From an uncultured bacterium (GTDB lineage Bacteria > Bacteroidota > Bacteroidia > Bacteroidales > UBA932), in contig CASGCS010000005.1 in NCBI GenBank assembly GCA_949300025.1, positions 62,001-126,000 on the forward strand: a stretch of DNA of 64,000 nucleotides, in the 5' to 3' direction. The notes under the pieces are model-generated. The model ran no database searches. It was given only the letters and a program-made list of their open reading frames with translations, and had not been told where the DNA came from. The position numbers and the translations under genes were made by a program. Below, piece after piece: positions 9,317 to 19,102 of this stretch (its first letter is position 1; every line of letters starts with the position of its first letter).

Positions 9317-12121
9317 CTATCTGTCCCAGAAACTTGCATTCTTCTTATACTGCAACAGGTCTGAAAGCGCAGAGGCCTTTGCAGCAATCCTGAAACTCCA
9401 ACTCTCCCACTGTCCGTTCGGAATCCATGAAACCGAAATTATAAAACAGTGCAGATCGTATGAGGCGCTGAGTTGCGTTGTGGTCATCTTCATCTTTGTA
9501 AGGTCGAAACCGGTATTCAGATTGAAGTTCAGCGCCGGGGTAAGCCGCATCTGTGCAGAGACGCCCAATGTCATCGTATGGTTGTGACGCGTCATAAGCT
9601 GTTCGTTGGCATACTGGTACCTGCGCGAATACGAGTAACTGTAGTTCAGATTCAGAGACCACGGCACATTCGGGTCCATATAGTAGACCCATCCTCCCGG
9701 AATATACTCTCCGGTTATAGGATGATAGTAGACCCTCTGGTAAGACTCGTTCTGCGACCTTTGCACCGCGCCTTTGTCAGACGAGGCATCGTAATTGGAA
9801 CCGAGACGGCTCTTTCCCTCGCCTGAGAACTGGTACGAAGTGGAAATGCTGGCATTTGTAAGACGGGCCAGCCGGAAACCGCCCTCCTGCACTATGTTGA
9901 ACTTGTTTATACGGGTACCGTATTCGTTTATCGCATAAGGGTCGAGAGTGGCATTGGCCGAAATTCCGAGCTTTCCGAATACCGAGGTCGACATGTTCAC
10001 CGAAATGTTCGACAGTTTCATGGAATCTGCAAGGAAGTTGTATGAACCGCCAATGGAGAGTTGGTCTATAAGTTTGATTTTCCTCACTCCGGTTCCGGTA
10101 GTGTCTTTTCTGTCGCGCACCTTGGCCTCCAGATTGTTTCCTATGGAGAAGGTCATTCCGGCAGACTTACCTCTCCCGACCGGAGAGTATATCTGCCCTT
10201 CATATTTGTTATATACGTCTACATGCTGTATTCCGTTCATGTCTACATAACTCAGAGTCCGGTATCCGTTTCCGGCAGTTCCCATTTCCGGCTGCACGTT
10301 GAACGAAATGGAAGGGGTCACCATATGCCTTATAGCCTCGATTCTTCTCTTTTTGCCGAAATTGAACATACCGTAGAGCCTTGTGCTCATGGAAAGCCCC
10401 GCAGAGAAGTTCTGCGTTATGCCAAAGGTACTGAAAGGGTCTGAATATTCGGTCACCACCTGCTGCTTCTGCTGGTCGTAATATTTCTCTGCATCTGAAA
10501 AATACCAGTTCATTCCATAAGAGACTGAAGGCGAAAACTGTATGTACTTGAAGAGCGAGAAAGTAGGCAGATTTATGCTGAAATTGTGCTGCATTCCGTT
10601 CTTCATCTTGTTCAGGATGCTCTCCTCCTTGAGTTCGCTCGCCTTGAAATTCACCTTGTTCTGGAAAGTCATGTTGTAGTTGAAGGCAAACGATTCATAC
10701 CATTTCTCCTTTCCCACCCTCTCCTTTCTCTGGAAAGGATAGATTCTGTTCACGGTAAAGGTAATGTTGGGCAGGGTTATGGCGTATGAACTGTCGCGGG
10801 AATTCTGGCTGTGCAGCCCGTTCACGGAGAGGCTGAAGGGAGTGCCAGCCCACGTCTTGCCGTATGAAATTGAAGAGGATATCTGGTTTTGGATAGCCTG
10901 GTCTATGGATTCAGAATTGTATTTGCTGTTAGAGGGGCTGGAAAAGTTGAGCGATGCCCTGAATGAGGTACCCGGACGGGCCTTCGCATCCATTGCGTGC
11001 GACCACTGTACGGAAAAGTTGGTGGTTTCGAAATAGTCCGGCGACCCTCTTTCACCCGTAACGTCCTTGGAGTAGTTCAACGCAAAGTTTCCGCTGTACT
11101 TATACCTTTTGTTGTAACGCGAATTGAGCTGCGCCCCCCAAGAACCTCTCGTATATATATCGGCCGTCGCCGCAAGGTCGAAATGCTCTCCGAAGACAAA
11201 GTAATAGCCAAGCCCGCGCATGAAAAAGCCCCTGGCGGTCTCCTCGCCGTAGGAAGGCATGAGAAGTCCGCTGCTCCTTCCTCCCATCTGCGGCACGAAA
11301 CCGAACGGTATGAAAAGCGGCAACGGCACATCTTCGAGCACCACATGCGATGGCCCGAATACCGTCCTTCCCTTGTCTCCGCCTGTAATCAGTTTTGCTG
11401 CCGACATCTGTACATAGAAGTGCGGATGTTCGTAATCGCATGTCGTATACTTGCCCTTGGATATGTTTATGGAGTTGTCGGGCATCTTCTTGAGGAAGCG
11501 GCCGTGGATATAACCGTCGCCCTCCTGCGTTATCATGTTCTTGATTTTCGATTTCTCGGTGTCGAAATTATAGTAGACATTCTCCATCTTGTAGCTCTTC
11601 CCCTTGTCGAGCATCTCCGGCTGGCCCACTATCGTACCCGTAGAGTCAGGCAGTCCCTTGGCAAAGACAGTCCTGGAATTCACATCATAGGCCATATAAT
11701 CTGCCTTGATCTCCATATTCTTGTACTTTACCGAAATGTCGCCGTAAAAATAGATCATCCGCTTGCCGTCTTCATATATCTCGACTATGGAATCCCTGGC
11801 GGTGGAGAAGACAGGCTCCTCTATGCTCGAGAAGTTTTCCACCGTATCGGAAACCATGAGCGAATCCGGCAGCCGCAGCGAGTCCGAAAGCATGAGCGAA
11901 TCCGGCAGCGGAAGCGAATCGGCTGCAGGAAGCACGCCGCCGGCAAGGGAATCGGCATGCAGGATGGCTTCGCCTGCGATGGCCGAAGCCTGCATTGAAT
12001 CCAACAGAACTCGCAACGACTCTCTCTCTCCGTCTTCAGGCAGGGCCTTTAATGAATCCACAAAAAAAAGAGAAACAGCCGCTATTGAGAAGAATATGTA
12101 CAGCGATTTTTTTACCGACAT
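9317..12121 (-). CDS. lptD: LPS-assembly outer-membrane protein LptD
   Basis: A 934-residue outer-membrane protein that inserts lipopolysaccharide into the outer leaflet. A signal peptide is followed by a serine/aspartate/leucine linker with repeated DSLxLxDSL (about residues 55-95). An OstA/LptA-like periplasmic jellyroll comes next (YGDISVKYKNMEIKADYMAYDVNSR; KGKYTTCDYEHPHFYV), then the LptD C-terminal barrel region (GPSHVVLEDVPLPLFIPFGFVPQ; RSSGLLMPSYGE). The remaining ~600 residues alternate like beta strands. The ATG at 12119-12121 is preferred over an upstream TTG. It is divergent from the amidase gene, with overlapping promoters. Confidence 0.88.
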   Translation of the reverse strand: MSVKKSLYIFFSIAAVSLFFVDSLKALPEDGERESLRVLLDSMQASAIAGEAILHADSLAGGVLPAADSLPLPDSLMLSDSLRLPDSLMVSDTVENFSSIEEPVFSTARDSIVEIYEDGKRMIYFYGDISVKYKNMEIKADYMAYDVNSRTVFAKGLPDSTGTIVGQPEMLDKGKSYKMENVYYNFDTEKSKIKNMITQEGDGYIHGRFLKKMPDNSINISKGKYTTCDYEHPHFYVQMSAAKLITGGDKGRTVFGPSHVVLEDVPLPLFIPFGFVPQMGGRSSGLLMPSYGEETARGFFMRGLGYYFVFGEHFDLAATADIYTRGSWGAQLNSRYNKRYKYSGNFALNYSKDVTGERGSPDYFETTNFSVQWSHAMDAKARPGTSFRASLNFSSPSNSKYNSESIDQAIQNQISSSISYGKTWAGTPFSLSVNGLHSQNSRDSSYAITLPNITFTVNRIYPFQRKERVGKEKWYESFAFNYNMTFQNKVNFKASELKEESILNKMKNGMQHNFSINLPTFSLFKYIQFSPSVSYGMNWYFSDAEKYYDQQKQQVVTEYSDPFSTFGITQNFSAGLSMSTRLYGMFNFGKKRRIEAIRHMVTPSISFNVQPEMGTAGNGYRTLSYVDMNGIQHVDVYNKYEGQIYSPVGRGKSAGMTFSIGNNLEAKVRDRKDTTGTGVRKIKLIDQLSIGGSYNFLADSMKLSNISVNMSTSVFGKLGISANATLDPYAINEYGTRINKFNIVQEGGFRLARLTNASISTSYQFSGEGKSRLGSNYDASSDKGAVQRSQNESYQRVYYHPITGEYIPGGWVYYMDPNVPWSLNLNYSYSYSRRYQYANEQLMTRHNHTMTLGVSAQMRLTPALNFNLNTGFDLTKMKMTTTQLSASYDLHCFIISVSWIPNGQWESWSFRIAAKASALSDLLQYKKNASFWDR

Positions 12122-12162
12122 CAAAACGCGGGTTTGTAAGTCTCAAAAATATTTTTTCTATT

Positions 12163-12194
12163 TTTGTAGCGCGCAAATTTAATAATATTTTTGC
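12163..12194. promoter_or_regulatory. Overlapping divergent promoters, amidase (+) and lptD (-)
   Basis: On the plus strand TTTG (12163-12166), 19 nt, then TATTTTTG (12186-12193) is a full consensus match for the amidase gene. Its last base is 8 nt before the ATG, so the leader would be only a few nucleotides. On the minus strand TAAATTTG (12174-12181) lies inside this promoter and is the best -7 for lptD; no good -33 is visible for it. Confidence 0.7.
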
Positions 12195-12201
12195 AACTAG
12201 T

Positions 12202-13302
12202 ATGCCATTTACGGAGAAGAAAACTATAAAATATGCCGCTTTTGCGCTGTTATCTGCCGTTTTCAGTCTGGTTTTGCCATGCACTCTTGCCGCTTCCGGC
12301 GAAGGGGGCGCCATCAAGACAGTGGTAATAGACCCCGGCCATGGGGGGCATGACCCCGGGACGATATGGGCCAACGGCAAATACAAGGAGAAAGATATAG
12401 TCCTTTCCGTATCTCTCAAGCTCGGCAGCCTGATAAAACAGAAATATCCAGACGTAAAGGTGCTCTACACCCGCTCCACAGACAAGTTCGTAGACCTGAG
12501 CGAGCGCTCCTACTTTGCAAACCGCAACAAGGCAGACCTCTTCATCTCCATACATGTAAACGCCACCGGCACGACCTCCGTAACAGGCACCGAGACCTTT
12601 GTCATGGGTACCAACAAGAGCGAATCCAACTTCGAACTCTGCAAGAAGGAGAATTCCGTAATTGCGCTGGAAGACGACTATCAGTCCAAATATGAAGGGT
12701 TCGACCCAAACTCCCCGGAATCATACATAATCTTTTCCCTGCTTCAGAACGTACATCTGGAACAGAGTCTCCGCTTTGCCGAACTTGTACAGCAAAAGTA
12801 CAGGTCGGGGCCGATACAGACCAACAGAGGTGTAAAGCAGGGAGGGCTTATCGTGCTGTGGAAAAGCACCATGCCGGCCATTCTCACCGAGATTGGCTTT
12901 CTTTCCAATGCAAAGGACAGGAGCATACTTGCAAGCCGCGACGGGCAGGCGAAAATCGCGAGCAGCATATTCAGGGCCTTCTGCCAGTACAAGGAGGAGA
13001 TAGAGCAGATACACGGAGAGGGGACAATACCCGAAAGCACGCCGCGGGCACCGGCCGTGGCAGGCAAATCGGACGAATACTATACGATACAGATTCTTTC
13101 TGTCTCAAAGCCCCTTGCAAAAAATGCAAGGGATCTGAGGGGCCTTTCAGACTACAGTTACGTAAAATCGGGCAACGCCTACAAATATACCACAGGCCGC
13201 TACAGTTCCAGAAGCGAGGCGCAGAAAAACCTGCCGGCGGTAAGGAAACTCTTCAAGGGGGCCTTTGTTGTAAAGGTTAAAAACGGAAAAATAGAGATAT
13301 GA
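12202..13302 (+). CDS. N-acetylmuramoyl-L-alanine amidase (Amidase_3) with C-terminal SPOR domain
   Basis: A 366-residue cell-wall hydrolase cleaving the MurNAc-L-Ala amide bond, probably in septum splitting. Signal peptide (AAFALLSAVFSLVLPCTLAAS), then an AmiC-type zinc amidase: VVIDPGHGGHDPG (zinc histidine), a Glu in YKEKDIVL, FISIHVNA (zinc histidine) and PAILTEIGFLSN (catalytic glutamate). A linker leads to a ~75-residue SPOR-like peptidoglycan-binding domain (EYYTIQILSVS...SYVKSGNAYKYTTGRYSSRSEA). The start is the ATG just behind the promoter; the frame stays open upstream but runs over that promoter. It probably shares a transcript with the MCE gene 4 bp downstream. Confidence 0.92.
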   Translation: MPFTEKKTIKYAAFALLSAVFSLVLPCTLAASGEGGAIKTVVIDPGHGGHDPGTIWANGKYKEKDIVLSVSLKLGSLIKQKYPDVKVLYTRSTDKFVDLSERSYFANRNKADLFISIHVNATGTTSVTGTETFVMGTNKSESNFELCKKENSVIALEDDYQSKYEGFDPNSPESYIIFSLLQNVHLEQSLRFAELVQQKYRSGPIQTNRGVKQGGLIVLWKSTMPAILTEIGFLSNAKDRSILASRDGQAKIASSIFRAFCQYKEEIEQIHGEGTIPESTPRAPAVAGKSDEYYTIQILSVSKPLAKNARDLRGLSDYSYVKSGNAYKYTTGRYSSRSEAQKNLPAVRKLFKGAFVVKVKNGKIEI

Positions 13303-13306
13303 CAAT

Positions 13307-14227
13307 ATGGGAAAGCTAACTTTGAACAGAAGCCAGAAAATAGGGCTTTTCGTACTGATTGCACTTGTTGCACTTTACGCCTCCATCAAATTTCTCAAGG
13401 GAGAAGACCTCTTCAATTCCAGAAGGAGTTTCTGCACGGTGACCGGCTCGGTAGAGGGGCTGACTGTCACATCTCCGGTATATATAAGGGGGCTGAAGGT
13501 GGGCAGCATAGAAAAGATAGAATACAACATACAGACCGACAGTTTTGCAATCACCTTCAACGTAAAGTCTGAATATAAAGTGGCAGACAATTCCGTAGCA
13601 GAGATTTACAGTTCCGACATTCTCGGCGGAAAGTCGCTCAGGATAGCATTGGGAAACTCTACCGTGGCGGCAAAGGCGGGCGACACGCTGGAATGCAACA
13701 CTGTCCCCGACATGATGTCGCTGCTGTCAAACGAGATAGGGCCGATGAAAGAGCAGGTGAGCACACTTCTGGGCAATATGAACACAGCCTTCTCGAACCT
13801 GAACGAAATATTGAATGAAGAGGCAAAGCAAGATATTGCAGCCTCACTGGCAAACCTCAACTCATCGTTGAAGAACCTGGAAGAGATAAGCGGCACCATA
13901 AACGACATCACTCCTCAGATAAAAGAGGTGGTGCAGAACATGGATTCCCTCTCTGCAAGCCTGAGCGGTTCGGCGCCCCGGCTGCACTCAATCATAGAGA
14001 ATCTCGACAGGGTGAGCGAAGCCGTTGCCGAAGCGGACATTGAAGCTGCCGTCAAATCTGTCAGGGAGCTTGCAGAGAAGCTGCAGGACCCACAAGGCTC
14101 GGTCGGGAAACTGCTCTCTACAGACTCACTGCACAACTCGGTAGATTCGCTCGTAATGAATCTGAACAGTTTTGTTGAAAAGATGAGCGAGAACCCGAAA
14201 AAATTTATAAAAATTTCTGTTTTTTAA
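13307..14227 (+). CDS. MlaD-family (MCE domain) lipid-transport protein
   Basis: A 306-residue substrate-binding component of an MCE-type phospholipid transport system. One N-terminal membrane helix (residues 12-28, IGLFVLIALVALYASI) is followed by an MCE domain (about 37-115; VTGSVEGLTVTSPVYIRGLKVGSIEKI, YSSDILGGKSLRI). A long helical, coiled-coil-like tail contains repeated NLNSSLKNLEEI-type heptads. The usual MlaE permease and MlaF ATPase partners are not adjacent. It lies 4 bp after the amidase gene, a pairing compatible with envelope maintenance. Confidence 0.87.
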   Translation: MGKLTLNRSQKIGLFVLIALVALYASIKFLKGEDLFNSRRSFCTVTGSVEGLTVTSPVYIRGLKVGSIEKIEYNIQTDSFAITFNVKSEYKVADNSVAEIYSSDILGGKSLRIALGNSTVAAKAGDTLECNTVPDMMSLLSNEIGPMKEQVSTLLGNMNTAFSNLNEILNEEAKQDIAASLANLNSSLKNLEEISGTINDITPQIKEVVQNMDSLSASLSGSAPRLHSIIENLDRVSEAVAEADIEAAVKSVRELAEKLQDPQGSVGKLLSTDSLHNSVDSLVMNLNSFVEKMSENPKKFIKISVF

Positions 14228-14452
14228 GAAAACCGCCTCCAGAGGCGCCACAAAGCGGAACAGGATTGAGTCTTATATATAACTATCTGGTTTTCAGTGA
14301 TAAAAAATTCACAAAAAATATCATCTCTGATTTATAGTTCATTGTAATGTTTTGACAAAAAACAATAGTTTTTAAATTTTTTTATAAAAAAGTTTTCCAT
14401 ACTTTTGTTTCCACTTTTAACCGAACACTAACAAAAATCAGGCGGAACAAGT
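14228..14452. other. A+T-rich leader region upstream of dnaA
   Basis: No gene is seen. The 225 bp hold a small GC palindrome (CGCCTCCAGAGGCG) just after the MCE gene with no following T run. After it come oligo-A/T tracts and a -7-like TACTTTTG at 14400-14407, about 45 nt before the dnaA ATG. A TTTTCCATA at 14393-14401 differs from the DnaA box consensus at two positions. The evidence is too weak to call an origin. Confidence 0.4.
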
Positions 14453-15862
14453 ATGAAACAAACCGGACAGCACATAAATGTGTGGGAAGATTGTCTCTCC
14501 ATAATAAGGGACAATATCCCCGAGGAGAGTTTCAAGACATGGTTCGAGCCTATAGAGGCCCTTTCTCTGGAAGGATCTACTCTAAGCATCAAGGTTCCGT
14601 CGGACTTTTTCAGGGAATATATTGAAGAGCACTACATAGATCTCATAGGCAAGACCCTCAAAAGAGTTATGGGCAAGGATGCCAGACTGCTCTACAACAT
14701 AGCCATAAGCAACAGCACCATAAAACTGCCTCAGCACGAAAAGGTGGATTTGGAAAACAGGCTGAAAGACCCTTACAGGCAAAACAGTTTCATAAGCCCG
14801 TTTGTCATACCGGGGCTCCAGCAGATGAAGATAGACTCGAGGCTCAACCCCAACTATTCTTTCGAGAATTTCGTAGAGGGCGAGTGCAACAAGCTCGGCT
14901 ACACGGCAGGCCTTGCAATAGCAAAAAAACCGGGCGGCACACCGTTCAATCCGCTCTTCATATATGGAGGCTCGGGGCTCGGCAAGACACATCTGGCACA
15001 GGCGATAGGCATAGCCATAAAGGAGAGCATGCCAAAGAACGTGGTTCTCTATGTAAGTGCCAACATATTCCAGACCCAGTACATGGATGCGGTAAACGTA
15101 AAGAACAAACTTACCGATTTTCTCAATTTCTACCGCTTCATAGACACGCTCATAATAGACGACGTGCATGAGTTTGCCGACAAGCCCGGCACTCAAAACG
15201 CCTTCTTCCAGATATTCAACCACCTGCATCAGAGCGGAAAGCAGATAATACTGACTTCCGACAAAGCTCCTGTGGAGATGACCGGTCTGGAGCAGAGGCT
15301 GCTTTCGAGATTCAAATGGGGGCTTTCTGTAGAACTTCTGCCGCCATCGTTTGAAACGAGGATTGAGATACTGAGGGCAAAGAGCATAAGGGACGGCATA
15401 GAACTGCCGAACGAAATACTGACCTACCTTGCATCCAACGTAACCGGAAATGTAAGGGAACTGGAGGGAACGCTCATCTCGCTGCTGGCCCATGCCACGC
15501 TGAGCAAGGAAACCATAACCCTCGATCTGGCAAAAAGCATGATAGACAGGATTGTCACTCCATGCAACAACGAAATTTCCATGGACGCAATAAGGGATAC
15601 CACCTGCGACTATTTCAAAATCAGCAAGGAAGATCTTATTTCCAAGACAAGGAAGAGAGAAATTTCGCAAGCCCGCCAGATTGTAATGTATCTGGGAAGG
15701 AACCTTACAAAGAAATCGCTGGCGACCATAGGCTCATGCGTGGGCGGAAGAGACCATGCCACTGTGCTGCATGCATGCACTCAGGTTTCCAATCTCATGG
15801 AGACAGACAAGAGTTTCAAAAAGTATGTCGAAGAGATTGAAAGCCGTCTCAAGCCGCTGTAA
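14453..15862 (+). CDS. dnaA: Chromosomal replication initiator DnaA
   Basis: A 469-residue AAA+ protein that opens the replication origin. Domain I (residues 1-85, VWEDCLSIIRDNIPEESFKTWF) is followed by a short linker and the AAA+ core (NYSFENFVEGECNKLGYTAG; Walker A YGGSGLGKTHLAQA; Walker B LIIDDVHEFA; sensor EQRLLSRFKWGL). Domain IV ends with the DNA-binding signature GGRDHATVLHAC. Order and length are standard. The upstream region is A+T-rich with a -7-like element. pepD follows after 29 bp. Confidence 0.97.
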   Translation: MKQTGQHINVWEDCLSIIRDNIPEESFKTWFEPIEALSLEGSTLSIKVPSDFFREYIEEHYIDLIGKTLKRVMGKDARLLYNIAISNSTIKLPQHEKVDLENRLKDPYRQNSFISPFVIPGLQQMKIDSRLNPNYSFENFVEGECNKLGYTAGLAIAKKPGGTPFNPLFIYGGSGLGKTHLAQAIGIAIKESMPKNVVLYVSANIFQTQYMDAVNVKNKLTDFLNFYRFIDTLIIDDVHEFADKPGTQNAFFQIFNHLHQSGKQIILTSDKAPVEMTGLEQRLLSRFKWGLSVELLPPSFETRIEILRAKSIRDGIELPNEILTYLASNVTGNVRELEGTLISLLAHATLSKETITLDLAKSMIDRIVTPCNNEISMDAIRDTTCDYFKISKEDLISKTRKREISQARQIVMYLGRNLTKKSLATIGSCVGGRDHATVLHACTQVSNLMETDKSFKKYVEEIESRLKPL

Positions 15863-15891
15863 ACGGTGCATTTTAACGAAACTCCATAATC

Positions 15892-17361
15892 ATGACCACA
15901 GAAAACATACTCAGTATCTTCAAGGAGATAATGAAGGTTCCGCGCGAGAGCGGGCATGAAGAGCAGATTATCGCATGGCTGCAGAACCGTGCAGCAGCAC
16001 ATAATCTGGAATGCAGGACCGACAAGGCCGGCAACGTACTTATAATACGCGAAGCCTCGAAAGGGTGCGAAAACTCTCCTACAATAATACTCCAAAGCCA
16101 TTCCGACATGGTATGCGAAAAGAACGCAGGAGTCGAGCACGATTTTTCAAAAGATCCTATCGTCGCGGTAGAGGAAGACGGATGGCTGATTGCAAAAGAG
16201 ACCACCCTTGGAGCAGACTGCGGAATAGGAATGGCGGCCCAGCTTGCCCTCCTCGAGGATGACAACCTGCAGCACGGGCGCATAGAGGCTCTCTTCACCA
16301 CATCGGAGGAGACAGGGCTGACGGGAGCCAAATCACTTGAGAAGGACTTTATAAGCGGAAAGATTCTCATAAACCTGGACTCAGAAGATGAGGGCGAACT
16401 CTTTATAGGCTGCGCCGGAGGTGTTGACACCACGGCCGTATTCAAATACGGAACCGTTGCCGCAACCAAAGAGCACATCAAGGTGCTGTTCAGGGTATAC
16501 GGCGCCGAAGGAGGCCACAGCGGAGACGACATAGACAAGAACAGGGCCAATGCAGTGAAGATTCTTGCACGTCTGCTGTATCAGATTATGGACAAGTGCA
16601 GCATTGAACTCTACGAAATAGAGGGCGGAAACAAAAAGAACGCCATCGCAAGAGAGGCCTATGCGGCAATAGGATTCAGCCGCAAGGAGATGGGCAGAGT
16701 CATGAAGATATACAGGGAGAACGTTGCCGCAACCAAAGCCGAATTCGCTCTAAGCGACAGGAATGTGGAAATATCTGCCGAACGCATAGGCGTAGAGGAT
16801 ATGAAAAGCGGAAAGATGCTTAACGAACCCAAAAAGGCGATAGACGGCAACACGGCCGCACTGCTTGTATATGCGCTCAACGCCGCGCCTCACGGGGTGC
16901 TGGCCATGAGCAACCAGATAAAGGGGCTTGTGGAGACATCAACCAATCTGGCCTCGGTAAAGATGATGCCCGGACAGAAGATTGCCGTAGGCACAAGCCA
17001 GAGAAGTTCGCTTGCAAGCAGTTGCAACTATGCGGCACAGCAGGTAGAGGCATGCTTCGCACTTGCCGGAGCATCTGTAAGGCATTTGAACGAATATCCC
17101 GGATGGCAGCCCAAAATGGATTCGCACGTTGTGGAGGTAACCCGCAATGCCTACAGAAAACTTTTCGGAAAAGAGCCTGTGGTAAGAGCCATCCATGCGG
17201 GGCTCGAATGCGGCCTGTTCCTCGACAAATATCCGGAACTGGACATGATTTCGTTCGGTCCCACCCTCAGGAAGGTGCATGCCCCGGGCGAGAGGCTCGA
17301 ACTTGCTTCACTCGACAAGTTCCGCATGCTTTTGGAACAGGTAATAACAGACCTTAAATAG
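15892..17361 (+). CDS. pepD: Cytosolic beta-Ala-His / nonspecific dipeptidase PepD (M20C)
   Basis: A 489-residue zinc aminoacyl-histidine dipeptidase hydrolysing Xaa-His and other dipeptides in the cytosol. M20 metal and catalytic motifs: LQSHSDMVCEKN (H70, D72), TTLGADCGIGMA (bridging D109), TTSEETGLTGA (E139/E140), INLDSEDEGELFIGCAGG, and the dimerisation-domain signature GAEGGHSGDDI. Length and order match PepD, not PepT or ArgE. It lies between dnaA and rpe, all rightward. Confidence 0.95.
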   Translation: MTTENILSIFKEIMKVPRESGHEEQIIAWLQNRAAAHNLECRTDKAGNVLIIREASKGCENSPTIILQSHSDMVCEKNAGVEHDFSKDPIVAVEEDGWLIAKETTLGADCGIGMAAQLALLEDDNLQHGRIEALFTTSEETGLTGAKSLEKDFISGKILINLDSEDEGELFIGCAGGVDTTAVFKYGTVAATKEHIKVLFRVYGAEGGHSGDDIDKNRANAVKILARLLYQIMDKCSIELYEIEGGNKKNAIAREAYAAIGFSRKEMGRVMKIYRENVAATKAEFALSDRNVEISAERIGVEDMKSGKMLNEPKKAIDGNTAALLVYALNAAPHGVLAMSNQIKGLVETSTNLASVKMMPGQKIAVGTSQRSSLASSCNYAAQQVEACFALAGASVRHLNEYPGWQPKMDSHVVEVTRNAYRKLFGKEPVVRAIHAGLECGLFLDKYPELDMISFGPTLRKVHAPGERLELASLDKFRMLLEQVITDLK

Positions 17362-17368
17362 AGTTACG

Positions 17369-18046
17369 ATGGAGACTATCATTGCGCCGTCGCTTCTTTC
17401 GGCAGATTTCGGCAATCTTGCACGCGATGTGGAGATGGTAAACCGCTCCGATGCGGGCTGGTTTCATCTCGATATTATGGACGGGGTGTTCGTGCCAAAC
17501 ATCTCATACGGCTTTCCGGTAGTCAAGGCCATGGCAAGGCAGGCCAGAAAGCCTTTGGACGCACACCTTATGATTGTGGAGCCGGACCGTTACCTTGCCC
17601 CCTTCAAGGAGGCCGGGGTGGAGTGGCTGAGCGTGCATTATGAAGCCTGCCCGCATCTGCACAGGACAGTACAGCATATCCACGACCTTGGAATGAAGGC
17701 CGGAGTCGCACTCAACCCCCATACAGGCATAACTCTCCTGGAGGATATTCTCTGCGATCTGGATTATGTGGTGGTAATGTCTGTAAACCCCGGATTCGGC
17801 GGGCAATCCTTCATAGAACATTCTCTTTACAAGCTTTCACGACTCAAGGAGATGTGCCTTCGCAAGGGTGCCAAAGCCCTGATAGAGATAGACGGAGGCG
17901 TAAATGCAGAAAATGCCGGGTCGCTTGCCAAGGCCGGTGCAGACATTCTCGTTGCCGGCAGCGCAGTATTCAAGGCAGATTCTCCCGAGCGGATGATAAC
18001 GGAGATCCTCTCCGCAGCCCAAAGCGCCGGGAAGGCTGTCAGATAA
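17369..18046 (+). CDS. rpe: Ribulose-phosphate 3-epimerase
   Basis: A 225-residue TIM-barrel enzyme interconverting ribulose 5-phosphate and xylulose 5-phosphate in the pentose phosphate pathway. It begins IIAPSLLSADFGNLA. The catalytic aspartate region is WFHLDIMDGVFVPN, the metal histidine follows in LDAHLMIVEP, SVNPGFGGQSF closes the active site, and IEIDGGVN has the second aspartate. It starts 7 bp after pepD and overlaps the convergent birA by 8 bp. Confidence 0.96.
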   Translation: METIIAPSLLSADFGNLARDVEMVNRSDAGWFHLDIMDGVFVPNISYGFPVVKAMARQARKPLDAHLMIVEPDRYLAPFKEAGVEWLSVHYEACPHLHRTVQHIHDLGMKAGVALNPHTGITLLEDILCDLDYVVVMSVNPGFGGQSFIEHSLYKLSRLKEMCLRKGAKALIEIDGGVNAENAGSLAKAGADILVAGSAVFKADSPERMITEILSAAQSAGKAVR

Positions 18047-18791
18047 CATATTTGAGTTCCTTGAAGGAGAAAGAGGCGGTTGAACCGTCGCGCAACTGAA
18101 GTACAAGACAGGCCAGCGAGTCTATACCGACTATCCTGGCCTCAATTTTTTTCTCCTCGCCGCCGCGGCAGTCTATATAGTCGAACCACTCCCCTTTTCT
18201 GTACAGACGCGAAAGGAACTCCTTTTCAAGAATATGGCATGCGCCGGCCCTGGCCAGGTTGTAACAACTGCAGAATATGGAGAGAAACTGCATGAGTTCC
18301 TCCCTTCTGTCGTAGGGCTCCTTCCTCCCGGTTTCAAGAATCAGGGAAGTGGGATTGGGCAGTGAACTGTCGAACTCCTTCTGGTTAATGTTTATGCCTA
18401 TTCCCGAAACGCTGACTGACAGATTGTCACCGCACAGAGTATGCTCTATGAGCATCCCGCAAATTTTCCTGTCTGAAACATAAATATCGTTGGGCCACTT
18501 TATCTTTACGGAGAGTCCTTTGGTTTCCAGATATTTTGCAACAGAAAGAGCCGAGACCTCGGAAATGACGAACTGCTGCCTGGCCTTTAGAAAACCGGGG
18601 CGCATAAGTATTGTAAACATAAGGTTTTCGGCCTTGGCGCTCTCCCACCTGTTTCCTCTCTGACCTCTTCCCGCGCTCTGATAATCTGCAATATAAACCG
18701 ACAGGTCAGGTGCCGTATCCATATTCCTCGATGCCACGTTCATTGTAGAGTCTACACTCTCATACCAATTCAATGTCAACTTCTCTTCCAC
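18039..18791 (-). CDS. birA: Biotin--[biotin carboxyl-carrier protein] ligase
   Basis: A 250-residue BirA-type ligase that adenylates biotin and attaches it to carrier proteins such as those of acetyl-CoA or propionyl-CoA carboxylase. Motifs: SVDSTMNVA, the biotinyl-AMP loop SAGRGQRGNRWES, KWPNDIYVSDRKICGMLIE, and GIGININQ. There is no N-terminal helix-turn-helix, so it is a ligase without repressor function. The start is a GTG at 18789-18791, because the first in-frame ATG would cut into the conserved STMN motif. A -7-like TAACTTTG (minus, 18856-18863) lies upstream. Confidence 0.94.
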   Translation of the reverse strand: MEEKLTLNWYESVDSTMNVASRNMDTAPDLSVYIADYQSAGRGQRGNRWESAKAENLMFTILMRPGFLKARQQFVISEVSALSVAKYLETKGLSVKIKWPNDIYVSDRKICGMLIEHTLCGDNLSVSVSGIGININQKEFDSSLPNPTSLILETGRKEPYDRREELMQFLSIFCSCYNLARAGACHILEKEFLSRLYRKGEWFDYIDCRGGEEKKIEARIVGIDSLACLVLQLRDGSTASFSFKELKYVI

Positions 18792-18922
18792 TTCCTGTTG
18801 TTCTTCTCATCCTCTTTATAGCCTAATATTCAACCCGACAGTAAATCAGGGGCTCCAAAGTTACAAAATATTTGTCAAAACACCTTGTCTCCAACAAATA
18901 TCTGAAATTGCAGCGCAATCAC

Positions 18923-19072
18923 CTTTCGGCTTTAGGCTATGTTCGGTTGTGCTCCACTTCATTCCGCACAACCGCAGATACGGTAGCACCTCGGCATAGC
19001 AAAAGGTGAACCATGCAATATTCTATTTGGAGATATATGCGTGCCTTACGGCACTCACAGTTGTTCGAAGCC
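18923..19072 (+). repeat. ~150-bp direct repeat, copy 1
   Basis: The first of two near-identical copies (offset 180 bp). It begins CTTTCGGCTTTAGGCTATG, holds the run ATTCCGCACAACCGCAGATA, and ends CAGTTGTTCGAAGCC. It lies in a gene-free stretch (18,792-19,443) between birA and rsfS. It differs from copy 2 by a few substitutions and a 2-bp indel. The internal frames are short and unlike known proteins, so it is treated as non-coding. Confidence 0.85.
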
Positions 19073-19102
19073 TGTACTGTCTGCATACAAGTTTGTCTTT
19101 TA

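Noticed and set aside
10997..11998. 333-codon open frame antisense to lptD
   Set aside because: lptD has signal peptide, domain motifs and promoter; the antisense translation has no recognisable motifs.
14236..14249. Palindrome CGCCTCCAGAGGCG after the MCE gene as a terminator
   Set aside because: No T run follows in the direction of the gene, and the stem is short.
14228..14452. Chromosomal origin next to dnaA
   Set aside because: Only one weak DnaA-box-like sequence and A+T tracts are seen, with no cluster of boxes.
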